DNA of 38,460 nt from a virus, in IMG/VR virus record IMGVR_UViG_3300006854_000036, positions 1 to 38,460 of that record. The stretch is one strand, 5' to 3'. Below, in pieces: positions 24,123 to 29,723 of this stretch (positions within the stretch are counted from its first letter, which is position 1; each line of letters begins with the position of its first letter). The translations under genes and the position numbers were made by a program. The notes under the pieces are model-generated. The model was not told the origin of the DNA. It searched no databases and was given only the letters and a program-made list of their open reading frames with translations.

Positions 24123-24532
24123 AGAAGGGTCGCGTTTTCCTTCGCGCCGGCTGGCCCAAGCACGTCACCAAAGAGTTTCGCAAGAAGCTCCAGCACGTCG
24201 GGAACGGTCTGCGCGGCTTGTACGGAGCGCCCGTCTATCTCGTGGGGTCCGCGCTGCTCGACTCGAATATGTACCCTCGGGATTGGGACATCCGGATCAT
24301 GCTCTCGGATGCCGAATTCACCAGGCGTTACGGCAACCCGCAGACGTGGCACGCGGAGCAGGCGCACAAGAACTGGACGCGCATCAGCTGGCGCTGGTCA
24401 GATGATTGTGTCAAGCAGTCGAAGGTCGAGTCGTCGATTCTGGGAGTGCTTGTCGATTTCCAGGTCTACCCACTCTCGATCTATCGGAAGTCATTCCGCC
24501 ACCGGCCGCGGCTCCGACTGGATACCCGATGA
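24119..24532 (+). CDS. Minimal nucleotidyltransferase-fold protein
   Basis: 137 residues from ATG 24119. The pattern of the pol-beta/minimal nucleotidyltransferase superfamily is visible: VYLVGSALLDSNMYPRDWDIRIM holds G43-S44 and, eleven residues on, D55-x-D57, the metal-binding DxD. LVDFQVYP supplies the third acidic residue D113. This would let it transfer a nucleotide to a protein, RNA or small molecule. The rest (EQAHKNWTRISWRWSDDCVKQS) is specific to this group. It sits among lysis genes. The substrate is unknown. A family with similar size exists in other phages, but I cannot name one. Confidence 0.62.
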   Translation: MKKGRVFLRAGWPKHVTKEFRKKLQHVGNGLRGLYGAPVYLVGSALLDSNMYPRDWDIRIMLSDAEFTRRYGNPQTWHAEQAHKNWTRISWRWSDDCVKQSKVESSILGVLVDFQVYPLSIYRKSFRHRPRLRLDTR

Positions 24533-25143
24533 AGTTCGGGAATGTGACTCTGAGCGCCGGTATGCTGCTGGCGATTGGCCTGGCGGGCTGGCTCCTGGCT
24601 ACCTGCGCGCGACGCGATGGGATCGCGATCGGCAGGCAGCTTGCCCATGATGATGCGACCGATCGGATCAATGCCGCGCGCGCCGCGGCCGAGATTGAGG
24701 CGACCACCACCTTTCGTCATCAGCTTGATTCGCTCGCCCGCGCGAATACCGCAAGCCGCGCGCTTCCCGCGCAGCGCGCGCGGTCCGATTCTGCCGGCGC
24801 CGCGATCGCGGCCATCCCTGACTCGCTCATTCCGAAGAGGCGGGTCGAAGATCTGCGGCACGAGAAGGACTCGACGATCGCGCTGCTCGATTCAATCGTG
24901 GCGCATGATTCGGTGGGCATCCGCGCGCGCGACGTGCGGATCCTCGCGCTCGAGAGCTCGGTCCGATCATATGCCGATACGATCGTCCCAAACCTCACGC
25001 GCGATCGAAACAAATGGCGCCAGCGCGCGTTAGCCAATTGCGGACTGCAGCTGACGGCGGGATACGGCCCACGCGGGGTCGATGCGGTGGCCGGGTATGG
25101 CTGCAAGATCCCGCTGCGACTTCCCCTGTTAGGCGGCTTCTAG
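24529..25143 (+). CDS. Spanin-like membrane protein with coiled coil
   Basis: 204 residues from ATG 24529 (ATGA overlap). Residues 9-29 are a membrane anchor (AGMLLAIGLAGWLLATCA) with a cysteine where a lipobox might be, then a long charged helix-rich region (DATDRINAARAAAEIEATTTF; RVEDLRHEKDSTIALLDSI; RDVRILALESSVRSYADTI) that suits the periplasmic coiled coil of an i-spanin. The end (LTAGYGPRGVDAVAGYGCK) is glycine/beta-rich, a layout common in phage spanin-type lysis proteins. It closes the rightward lysis operon. An o-spanin overlapping in another frame was not identified. Confidence 0.62.
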   Translation: MKFGNVTLSAGMLLAIGLAGWLLATCARRDGIAIGRQLAHDDATDRINAARAAAEIEATTTFRHQLDSLARANTASRALPAQRARSDSAGAAIAAIPDSLIPKRRVEDLRHEKDSTIALLDSIVAHDSVGIRARDVRILALESSVRSYADTIVPNLTRDRNKWRQRALANCGLQLTAGYGPRGVDAVAGYGCKIPLRLPLLGGF

Positions 25144-25226
25144 GGTCTTCGGGAGGCATTCGGCCAGGGCGTGCCTAAACGTGACGCATGGCACCAACAG
25201 GCTGGAATGTACGTAGGGGCTAAACC

Positions 25227-25257
25227 GGCCGATTGAGCCGAAATGGCCCAACCGGCC
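25227..25257 (-). ncRNA. Hairpin in the 3' trailer of the tRNA transcript
   Basis: On the minus-strand RNA a 13-pair stem forms around loop AUUUC, with two G·U pairs. The same positions would be A·C mismatches on the plus strand, so the structure is suited to minus-strand RNA. It lies about 54 bases after the tRNA 3' end. It may stop or stabilise the tRNA transcript; no strong U run follows. Confidence 0.4.
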
Positions 25258-25310
25258 CACTTGCAAGATTCTCTCGGTGCCGTCATATATACGGCGCCGC
25301 TGGTGTTCGA

Positions 25311-25404
25311 CGGAGGCGGTGGGTTTCGAACCCACGGATCGCATTGGACGATGCGACCGCCCGATTAAGAGTCGGGTGCAATAAACCAGCTCTGCCACGC
25401 CTCC
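25311..25404 (-). tRNA. tRNA with long variable arm and anticodon CUU
   Basis: The RNA reads from 25404 down to 25311. Acceptor stem GGAGGCG/CGCCTCC (7 pairs), discriminator G73 (25311), D stem GCAG/TTGC with loop AGCTGGTTTA, anticodon stem CCCGA/TCGGG with loop CTCTTAA (anticodon CUU, lysine AAG), a 24-base variable region containing a TCGCAT/ATGCGA stem, and T arm GTGGG-TTCGAAA-CCCAC. CCA is not encoded. Long variable arms and G73 are serine-type identity features, while the anticodon says lysine, so the charged amino acid is uncertain. It has its own candidate promoter. The cloverleaf was built by hand. Confidence 0.85.
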
Positions 25405-25413
25405 AAGTCTGAT

Positions 25414-25450
25414 CCGGCCCGGGTTCCGCTACCGGGCCGGTCGTCTTTCT
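25414..25450 (+). terminator. Rho-independent terminator of lysis operon
   Basis: Nine-pair stem CCGGCCCGG/CCGGGCCGG with loop GTTCCGCTA, then a pyrimidine-rich tail TCGTCTTTCT. It is oriented to stop rightward transcripts after the spanin-like gene and past the antisense tRNA. On the minus strand the same stem lies in the leader of the tRNA transcript without a T run. Confidence 0.65.
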
Positions 25451-25457
25451 GCCATTG

Positions 25458-25485
25458 ATCCTAGCAATCGCCAATCCTTGCGCAA
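25458..25485 (-). promoter_or_regulatory. Candidate minus-strand promoter for the tRNA
   Basis: Reading the minus strand: TTGCGC (25485-25480), 16-base spacer, TAGGAT (25463-25458). Transcription would begin near 25451, about 47 bases before the tRNA. Box matches are 4/6 and 4/6, so this is modest. Confidence 0.35.
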
Positions 25486-25514
25486 GCTATTCGAGCAGCG
25501 TGTTTTTGCCTTCC

Positions 25515-25562
25515 AACAAAAAGCGCCAGTTCCGTGGGGGTTCTCACCCATCGGGACTGGCG
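25515..25562 (-). terminator. Rho-independent terminator of the ArdC gene
   Basis: On the minus strand CGCCAGT...ACTGGCG pairs as a long stem, with a CCCG/CGGA extension and inner GGGT/ACCC pairs, then CTTTTTGTT. It lies about 60 bases past the end of the ArdC reading frame and shields the tRNA unit from ArdC transcription. Confidence 0.65.
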
Positions 25563-25625
25563 TGCCGTGGTTTGGTTATCGCCTATCGGGAAACCTACGG
25601 GTATTAGGGCGGCTGTCAATCGCTG

Positions 25626-26551
25626 CTACGCCGCGAGCGCCGCGGCTACTTCCCCGCCCTCGCGCGCTTCCATGGCCTCGGCCGGCGCGGCGATCGCCGC
25701 GCGGTCGAGGATGAAATCGGCGGCTTTCTGCGCCTGCTGGCCTGCATAGATCAGCATCGACGGATCCGCGCGCATGGCCTTAAGCCAATTCGCCAGGTAG
25801 GCCGCCGCGTTGTTCATCGTCGCGTCATTCTCGAGGTCGCAGCTGGCCATCAGGAAGGAGGCGCCCATCTCGGCGACGAGCTCCTCGCGTGAGTACTGCT
25901 CGGAGCCGAACGACGTCGATCTTGCGGCCAACGCGCGAGGCGTGCGACGTGCTGTGCGTCAGCTCGTGGAATAGCGTCGCATAGTAACCGGCCGCGGAAT
26001 AGAAGCTCTCGCGGTTTGGCATGGCGACGATGTCCGCCGCCGGCGAGTAGGACGCCTGGTCATCGCCATGCACGATCGCCGGACGCTTCGGCATGTCGGC
26101 GACGAGCTGCTCGGCTGCGGCGATCGGGTCGAAGCCCTTCGGCGCATCGGCCGCGGCCGGGACCGTCAGGCCCTCGCACTGCTCGACGTTGAAGACCGTG
26201 TAATAGCGGACCGTCGGGAACGGCCGGTCGAGCTGCTCCTTGGTGCCATCCTTGCGCTTGCGCTCCGAGACCCAGCGCCAGAATACGACCGGCGTCCCCT
26301 TCTCGCCCTTCTTCACATGGCCGCCGAGCTCGAGCGCCTGCTTGAACGTCACCCCAGTAGGGCGAGCTATAGCCTGCCCACAGCAGCGCGAAGACATTCG
26401 AGCCGCGGTAGGGCTGGCCGCTGGCTAGGTTGCGCGGCATGTCGGCCGACTTCCACGGCTTCCGCCATGGGATGACGCCCTGCTCGAGGGCGGCGATCAG
26501 GCGATCGGTGACGATCTGGTAGACCTTGGAGAGCTGCATCTGGCTATTCAC
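25626..26551 (-). pseudogene. ardC: ArdC-type antirestriction protein, broken by two frameshifts
   Basis: Three frames together spell one ArdC-like protein of about 305 aa. Part 1 from GTG 26551: ArdC N-terminal domain with VIPWRKPWKS and SGQPYRGSNVFALLWAGYS. Part 2: VTFKQALELGGHVKKGEKGTPVVFW and the zincin motif ATLFHELTHS. Part 3: FGSEQYSREELVAEMGASFLMA and the helical end. Each shift is +1: one surplus G in the GGGG near 26356, and one extra base near 25928. ArdC proteins bind single-stranded DNA and protect incoming DNA from restriction. As sequenced, the full protein cannot be made. Errors in the sequence are a real alternative, since all domains keep their conserved residues. Confidence 0.75.
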
Positions 26552-26581
26552 GGGAACCCCGTCGTTTAGTGGACGGGGATA

Positions 26582-26610
26582 TATATAGGCGCTAGCGCCT
26601 ATATTGTCAA
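26582..26610 (-). promoter_or_regulatory. Strong minus-strand promoter of ArdC
   Basis: Minus strand: TTGACA (26610-26605), 17-base spacer, TATATA (26587-26582). The spacer is largely a perfect palindrome. Transcription would start near 26575, giving a leader of about 24 bases before GTG 26551. Confidence 0.75.
26583..26604. promoter_or_regulatory. Operator 1: perfect 22-bp palindrome
   Basis: Half-site ATATAGGCGCT followed by its exact complement. It fills the spacer of the minus-strand promoter, so a bound dimer would block RNA polymerase. It is repeated exactly 50 bases away as operator 2. Confidence 0.75.
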
Positions 26611-26627
26611 GGGGTCTAGGACAGGGC

Positions 26628-26655
26628 TTGACATATAGGCTCTAGCGCCTATATT
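26628..26655 (+). promoter_or_regulatory. Strong plus-strand promoter of the DUF4258 gene
   Basis: TTGACA (26628-26633), 16-base spacer, TATATT (26650-26655): 6/6 and 5/6 matches. A start near 26662 gives almost no leader before ATG 26666. The spacer is operator 2. Confidence 0.75.
26633..26654. promoter_or_regulatory. Operator 2: near-perfect 22-bp palindrome
   Basis: Same 22-base site as operator 1 except one base (ATATAGGCTCT on the left half). It occupies the spacer of the plus-strand promoter. Centre-to-centre distance from operator 1 is 50 bp, about five helical turns, so one protein could bridge both. Confidence 0.72.
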
Positions 26656-26665
26656 GGGCTTTACA

Positions 26666-26911
26666 ATGAGCCCGCTCCAGATTCAGTATTCAGACCACGC
26701 AGTCGTCGAAATGCGGAAGGCGAAGATCACCCGGCAGGTGGTCCGGCTGGTGCTGGCGCATGGCGTGAAGGCCTTCGATGGACGGCGTGGGCACGAGGAC
26801 TATTGGACCTCAACGCTCCAGATCGAAAACCAGTCCTATCAGGTCTCGTGGGTGCAGAAGGCGGGCTACATTCTCGTGGTCACCGCCTATCGACTCGGCG
26901 AGTATGACTGA
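26666..26911 (+). CDS. DUF4258 protein, putative toxin of a toxin-antitoxin-like pair
   Basis: 81 residues from ATG 26666; an upstream TTG in the same frame lies inside the promoter and cannot be used. The family pattern is visible: QYSDHAVVEMRKAKITRQVVRLVL, then the strands YQVSWVQKAGYILVVTAYRL. DUF4258 proteins are RelE-like in outline and commonly paired with DUF2283 antitoxin-type proteins, as here. The promoter leaves about 3-4 leader bases, so the mRNA is nearly leaderless. The downstream gene starts 9 bases later with AGGAGG. Confidence 0.72.
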   Translation: MSPLQIQYSDHAVVEMRKAKITRQVVRLVLAHGVKAFDGRRGHEDYWTSTLQIENQSYQVSWVQKAGYILVVTAYRLGEYD

Positions 26912-26920
26912 GGAGGATGC

Positions 26921-27343
26921 ATGCAGGCGACGTATGATGAAAAGGCGGATGCGATGAGCATTACCCTGCTCGAGGCCGACCGGCTGCGGACCGTCCAGGT
27001 CTCGCGCGGCGTCCTTGCGCACTTCGATCGTGATGACCGTCTGATCGAAATCGAGATCATCGGCGCGAGCGGATTCTATCCGCCCGCGGTGCTCGAGCGT
27101 CTGAGCTCGCCGGCCGAGCTGCTCACCCTGGCCGATGCCGCGAAGGAATTCGGTCTGTCGCCGACGACACTGCGCAATCAAGTCCTCAAGGGGAAGATCG
27201 CTGCGGTGAAGTCGGGGCGTGACTGGATGGTGACACGTGCGGTCATGATGAGCTATCTCGACAATCGGGCGCCGAGTGGCCGGCAGGCTCGGCGGAAGAA
27301 AGCGCGACGGCTGAAGCGCCAGGCTGCAACGATCGCTCGTTAG
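26921..27343 (+). CDS. DUF2283 plus helix-turn-helix protein (antitoxin/repressor candidate)
   Basis: 140 residues. N-terminal half is a DUF2283-type domain (ATYDEKADAMSITL, VSRGVLAHFDRDDRLIEIEI, about 2-52). Next is an excisionase-like helix-turn-helix (LLTLADAAKEFGLSPTTLRNQ ... KSGRDWMVTRAVMMSYL, about 68-112). A basic tail (QARRKKARRLKRQ) may bind DNA. A single protein with antitoxin and DNA-binding parts is the natural ligand for the two 22-bp operators upstream. AGGAGG sits four bases before ATG. Stops of this gene and the repressor downstream overlap (27340-27343), transcribed convergently. Confidence 0.75.
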   Translation: MQATYDEKADAMSITLLEADRLRTVQVSRGVLAHFDRDDRLIEIEIIGASGFYPPAVLERLSSPAELLTLADAAKEFGLSPTTLRNQVLKGKIAAVKSGRDWMVTRAVMMSYLDNRAPSGRQARRKKARRLKRQAATIAR

Positions 27344-28134
27344 CTGTTGATCCCTTCACCGCATCCCGGGCAGAACTTCGCACCGGTGGGCACTGCGGCA
27401 CCGCAGATATGTCGTTCCTGCGCCGGTAGGCCGATCTCCGCCGCTAGTTCATCAGTGATGTGAAACATTCGACGCATGTCAAAGCCGAGCACATGGAGAT
27501 CCCGAGCAAGGGTCTTCAGTGCCCAGACGAGGGCCTGTTGACGACCTTTCTCCGTTGTGCCATCGAAGAGAACTGGCGCCTCGCTCCGCGCGAGGTCCTC
27601 TTGTAGGGCAGCTGCGATGCGTTTTGCTTCAGCAGCCAATTTCAGGAGCTCCCCGCCCTCGTGCTCCGCATGATCTGTGCGGGGGTGTCCGGGGGGATCT
27701 GGAGGCCGATCTCCCCACTCGCTCTCACGCGAATGCTGATCAATTGCAATAGCTGAGGAATCTTGAGATTCTACACCCGTTCCAGGCTGCTTCGTCATTG
27801 AGTTATGACGTATCGATCGTTCGCCCTGGAGGTCGCCAGGTGGCATTATGCCCCTTTTGCTGGGAGCCTGCCCACGGCCATGGATGAGCCAGTCGGATGT
27901 CAGGCCCACGAGGCCAAGCTCCCCCTCCGCGAGTAACAGCCGTTTCGACACCGTCTTAGTCACGCTCGCCCGCCGTACACAGTCCTTCAGCGTACCAGCA
28001 CGCAGCCGCGCCACGCGCTCGACATAAGCGAGCGTCGGCTTTGTGTTGGGCGGCGCGCTCAGTGTCGCGAGGCTTAAGAGCCGATCCTGCACCGCCTTAC
28101 TGCCGGTGGATAATTGCCCCTTGACAGATGGCAT
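27340..28134 (-). CDS. Phage repressor-like protein with zinc-ribbon tail
   Basis: ATG 28134 chosen (264 aa); ATG 28224 would add 30 residues (with CPVC) and overlap the divergent gene's start. N-terminal half is helical with KPTLAYVERVARLRAGTLKDCV and the clear repressor motif GLTSDWLIHGRGQAP, which ends the helix-turn-helix region in many CI-type phage repressors. A linker rich in Pro/Asp/His (about 95-165) leads to a helical C-terminus ending ICGAAVPTGAKFCPGCGEG, a CxxC zinc ribbon. No protease (S24) domain is visible, so induction by RecA self-cleavage is unlikely. It is probably autoregulated through GGCATTATGCC sites. Confidence 0.66.
   Translation of the reverse strand: MPSVKGQLSTGSKAVQDRLLSLATLSAPPNTKPTLAYVERVARLRAGTLKDCVRRASVTKTVSKRLLLAEGELGLVGLTSDWLIHGRGQAPSKRGIMPPGDLQGERSIRHNSMTKQPGTGVESQDSSAIAIDQHSRESEWGDRPPDPPGHPRTDHAEHEGGELLKLAAEAKRIAAALQEDLARSEAPVLFDGTTEKGRQQALVWALKTLARDLHVLGFDMRRMFHITDELAAEIGLPAQERHICGAAVPTGAKFCPGCGEGINS
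27842..27852. promoter_or_regulatory. Operator-like site GGCATTATGCC (intragenic)
   Basis: An 11-base inverted repeat (GGCAT-T-ATGCC) within the repressor gene, coding GIMP. The same site covers the repressor's ATG at 28130-28140. The flanks also match (about 17 bases, one mismatch). No other copy was noticed in the window. Confidence 0.4.
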
Positions 28135-28140
28135 TATGCC
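28130..28140. promoter_or_regulatory. Operator-like site GGCATTATGCC over the repressor start
   Basis: Overlaps the ATG of the repressor and lies just downstream of a TTGACA (28121-28126) on the plus strand, and upstream of a second candidate rightward promoter. A repressor binding here could block its own translation start region and the divergent genes. Confidence 0.45.
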
Positions 28141-28146
28141 CTTAAG

Positions 28147-28175
28147 TTGGTGGCTCGTGATGCATGCGCTATACG
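28147..28175 (+). promoter_or_regulatory. Candidate rightward early promoter
   Basis: TTGGTG (28147-28152), 17-base spacer, TATACG (28170-28175). Starts near 28182, about 30 bases before ATG 28213. Moderate consensus (3/6 and 4/6). It would drive the small-gene operon from 28213 rightward. Confidence 0.35.
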
Positions 28176-28212
28176 ACCGAAGTACCGAACAAACCGGGCA
28201 AAGGTAGGGGGC

Positions 28213-28422
28213 ATGAGTAGGCACAGCAAGATGGCCGGGAAGCCGCTGATGGTTCGCATCAGCCCCGAACAGCGGGCTCGGTTGAAGCGCGCCTGCGCCA
28301 TCGAGACGCGCCGGCGTGGCGAAACCGTTGATCTCAGCCAGCTCCTCCGGGAGCGGGCTATGGCCGAGGTCGACCGGATCATCGCCGAAGCTGAGCAGCA
28401 GCAGCGTGTGGATGCGGCGTGA
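28213..28422 (+). CDS. Small ribbon-helix-helix-like DNA-binding protein
   Basis: 69 residues from ATG 28213 with AAGGTAGGGG upstream. PLMVRISPEQRARLKRACA then VDLSQLLRERAMAEVDRII has the beta-strand plus two-helix plan of CopG/Arc-type repressors. It is the first gene rightward of the repressor's control region, where a Cro-like or anti-repressor-type regulator is usual. The stop overlaps the next start. Confidence 0.55.
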   Translation: MSRHSKMAGKPLMVRISPEQRARLKRACAIETRRRGETVDLSQLLRERAMAEVDRIIAEAEQQQRVDAA

Positions 28423-28622
28423 TGGCTCGATACCAGACGGTCTCCGCCGCCCTCAGCGCATCAGAAAAGCGCGAATTCATTGCTCGCTGCCGTGCCTCTG
28501 GTCATAAGCGCGAATCGTCAGTCGCCCGCCGCGTCGTGCTCGCCTGGACCAGATCCGCGCGCGTCCGTCGCGCAGTGCTGACCTATGAGGCGAAGCAGTC
28601 ACGTGGGCTGGTGATTGCATGA
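28422..28622 (+). CDS. Small basic hypothetical protein
   Basis: 66 residues from ATG 28422 (GTG 28419 possible; both overlap the preceding TGA). It has the wording LSASEKREFIARCRASGHKRESS and is strongly basic. The second half is helical. It may be another ribbon-helix-helix or DNA-binding protein working with the gene before it. The end overlaps the next gene (ATGA at 28619). No family was recognised. Confidence 0.55.
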   Translation: MARYQTVSAALSASEKREFIARCRASGHKRESSVARRVVLAWTRSARVRRAVLTYEAKQSRGLVIA

Positions 28623-28978
28623 CGGCACTCGCGCTGGATCTGCGCCATGCCCCGCTCTCGGCGGAATCCCTCAAAACGCTGCTCGATACCCTCGGCGCCT
28701 CGATCGGGATTCGAGATACCGTCGATGAGATCATCGCTCGCTGGCCTGTCCGGTCTGCGCGCGTAGCCCATGACGAGCGACGCGTTGCCGTGTTCCGGAT
28801 GAACGAGCGCGGTGAATGGCGCGGCGTGCTGATGGTCGGCGGCGACACGCCCCATGCCTACGAGCTGGTCGCCCAAGAGGCGCATTTCCGCGACGTGCTG
28901 CATGTCGCGCTGTGGTTGTCGCGCAGCGATCCGAAGGGTCGGACCGCCGCGCTGTCGTTCAGTCCCGTCCTGCACTAG
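28619..28978 (+). CDS. Hypothetical early protein
   Basis: 119 residues from ATG 28619. Helical start (LSAESLKTLLDTLGASIGI), a beta segment (RRVAVFRMNERGEWRGVLMVGG), a helix and a final AALSFSPV strand. No cysteines or membrane spans. Not recognised. Its position in the early operon suggests a host-takeover or DNA-metabolism accessory, but this is a guess. Confidence 0.6.
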   Translation: MTALALDLRHAPLSAESLKTLLDTLGASIGIRDTVDEIIARWPVRSARVAHDERRVAVFRMNERGEWRGVLMVGGDTPHAYELVAQEAHFRDVLHVALWLSRSDPKGRTAALSFSPVLH

Positions 28979-28986
28979 GAGTCCCA

Positions 28987-29496
28987 ATGTCCGTTGCCAC
29001 GAGAGTTCGCAGCCAACGCTATATCCGCAAGCCAGTCCTGACACCGCATTGGACGCCTGGCGACCGACAACCCACCGCGCTCGCGCTCGCCGCCGCCGGT
29101 CTGCTTGGCCGGATCGCCGATCTCATGGGCAAGCACGTCAACACGCTCGAGAAGTGGTCGCAGGGCGAGCGCGGCCCGGAGTTCGATTGCTCCGAACTCT
29201 TCCCTGCCCTCCAGCGCGCGGGCGTCTCGAGCGATCGCGCCGGGATGATCGTTGCGCGCATCAAAGCGTTCTACGAGGCGGCCTATCGTGCCGACCTGCC
29301 ATCGCTGCGCGAGCTGCAGAAGCCTGAGACGATCGCCGACCATGCTGAGGATGAGACGCAGATCGATTGCGTGCTGCATGAGGGAGACCTCGAGGCGCAG
29401 GCGCGTCATCTGCCCAACGTCCTCGCTGAGATCGCGATGCTGGAGACCGTGGCCGCCCGCATCACCCAGAACCTCCAAGCTGCGGGGCGCATGTGA
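28987..29496 (+). CDS. Helix-turn-helix protein (CII/Cro-like candidate)
   Basis: 169 residues from ATG 28987, which has TAGGAG before it (an upstream open frame overlaps the previous gene). Residues about 30-62 (ALALAAAGLLGRIADLMGKHVNTLEKWSQGERG) look like an XRE-type helix-turn-helix with the GKxxNTLxxW recognition helix. The rest is helical and charged, ending in a coiled-coil (LPNVLAEIAMLETVAARI). A regulator of early or lysogenic genes is plausible. The downstream gene overlaps (GTGA). Confidence 0.58.
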   Translation: MSVATRVRSQRYIRKPVLTPHWTPGDRQPTALALAAAGLLGRIADLMGKHVNTLEKWSQGERGPEFDCSELFPALQRAGVSSDRAGMIVARIKAFYEAAYRADLPSLRELQKPETIADHAEDETQIDCVLHEGDLEAQARHLPNVLAEIAMLETVAARITQNLQAAGRM

Positions 29497-29723
29497 AAAC
29501 AGCCGAGAAGATGATTCCAAAAGCCAAGCTGCTACGCGCCCTACACGAGATCATGGGTGCCGCCCGCGATCCCGACGAGTTGGCTCTCATGAAAGCCGAT
29601 GGTCCCGTAAACCCGGAAACTGCCCGAGCCTTTACGCTCGGTTGGATCGAGGCGATTGCGCGCGATGCACTCGGCGCTGAAGCGCCGACAACTGGCTGGC
29701 TCGCCGCGGACGTGGAGTCCTGA
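29493..29723 (+). CDS. Small hypothetical protein
   Basis: 76 residues from GTG 29493, helical throughout (KAKLLRALHEIMGAARDPDELALM; ETARAFTLGWIEAIARDALG). No motif is recognised. It overlaps the neighbours on both sides, so it is read in the early small-gene operon. Confidence 0.5.
   Translation: MKTAEKMIPKAKLLRALHEIMGAARDPDELALMKADGPVNPETARAFTLGWIEAIARDALGAEAPTTGWLAADVES

Larger units (their letters stand above)
25144..25625. other. 482-base non-coding stretch with tRNA and terminators
   Basis: No convincing protein gene. It contains, left to right, a hairpin (25227-25257), a minus-strand tRNA (25311-25404), a plus-strand terminator (25414-25450), a minus-strand candidate promoter (25458-25485) and a minus-strand terminator (25515-25562). 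It separates the rightward lysis operon from the leftward ArdC gene. Confidence 0.7.

Noticed and set aside
25129-25398. Minus-strand open frame over the tRNA
   Set aside because: It reads through the tRNA and trailer, with no ribosome site; an accident of the tRNA sequence.
25144-25625. Attachment site using the tRNA gene
   Set aside because: No integrase in the window and no repeated tRNA end was found; it cannot be supported.
28121-28149. TTGACA at 28121 as a full promoter
   Set aside because: No acceptable -10 box at 16-18 bases (TAAGTT or AAGTTG). The TTGGTG/TATACG pair is preferred.
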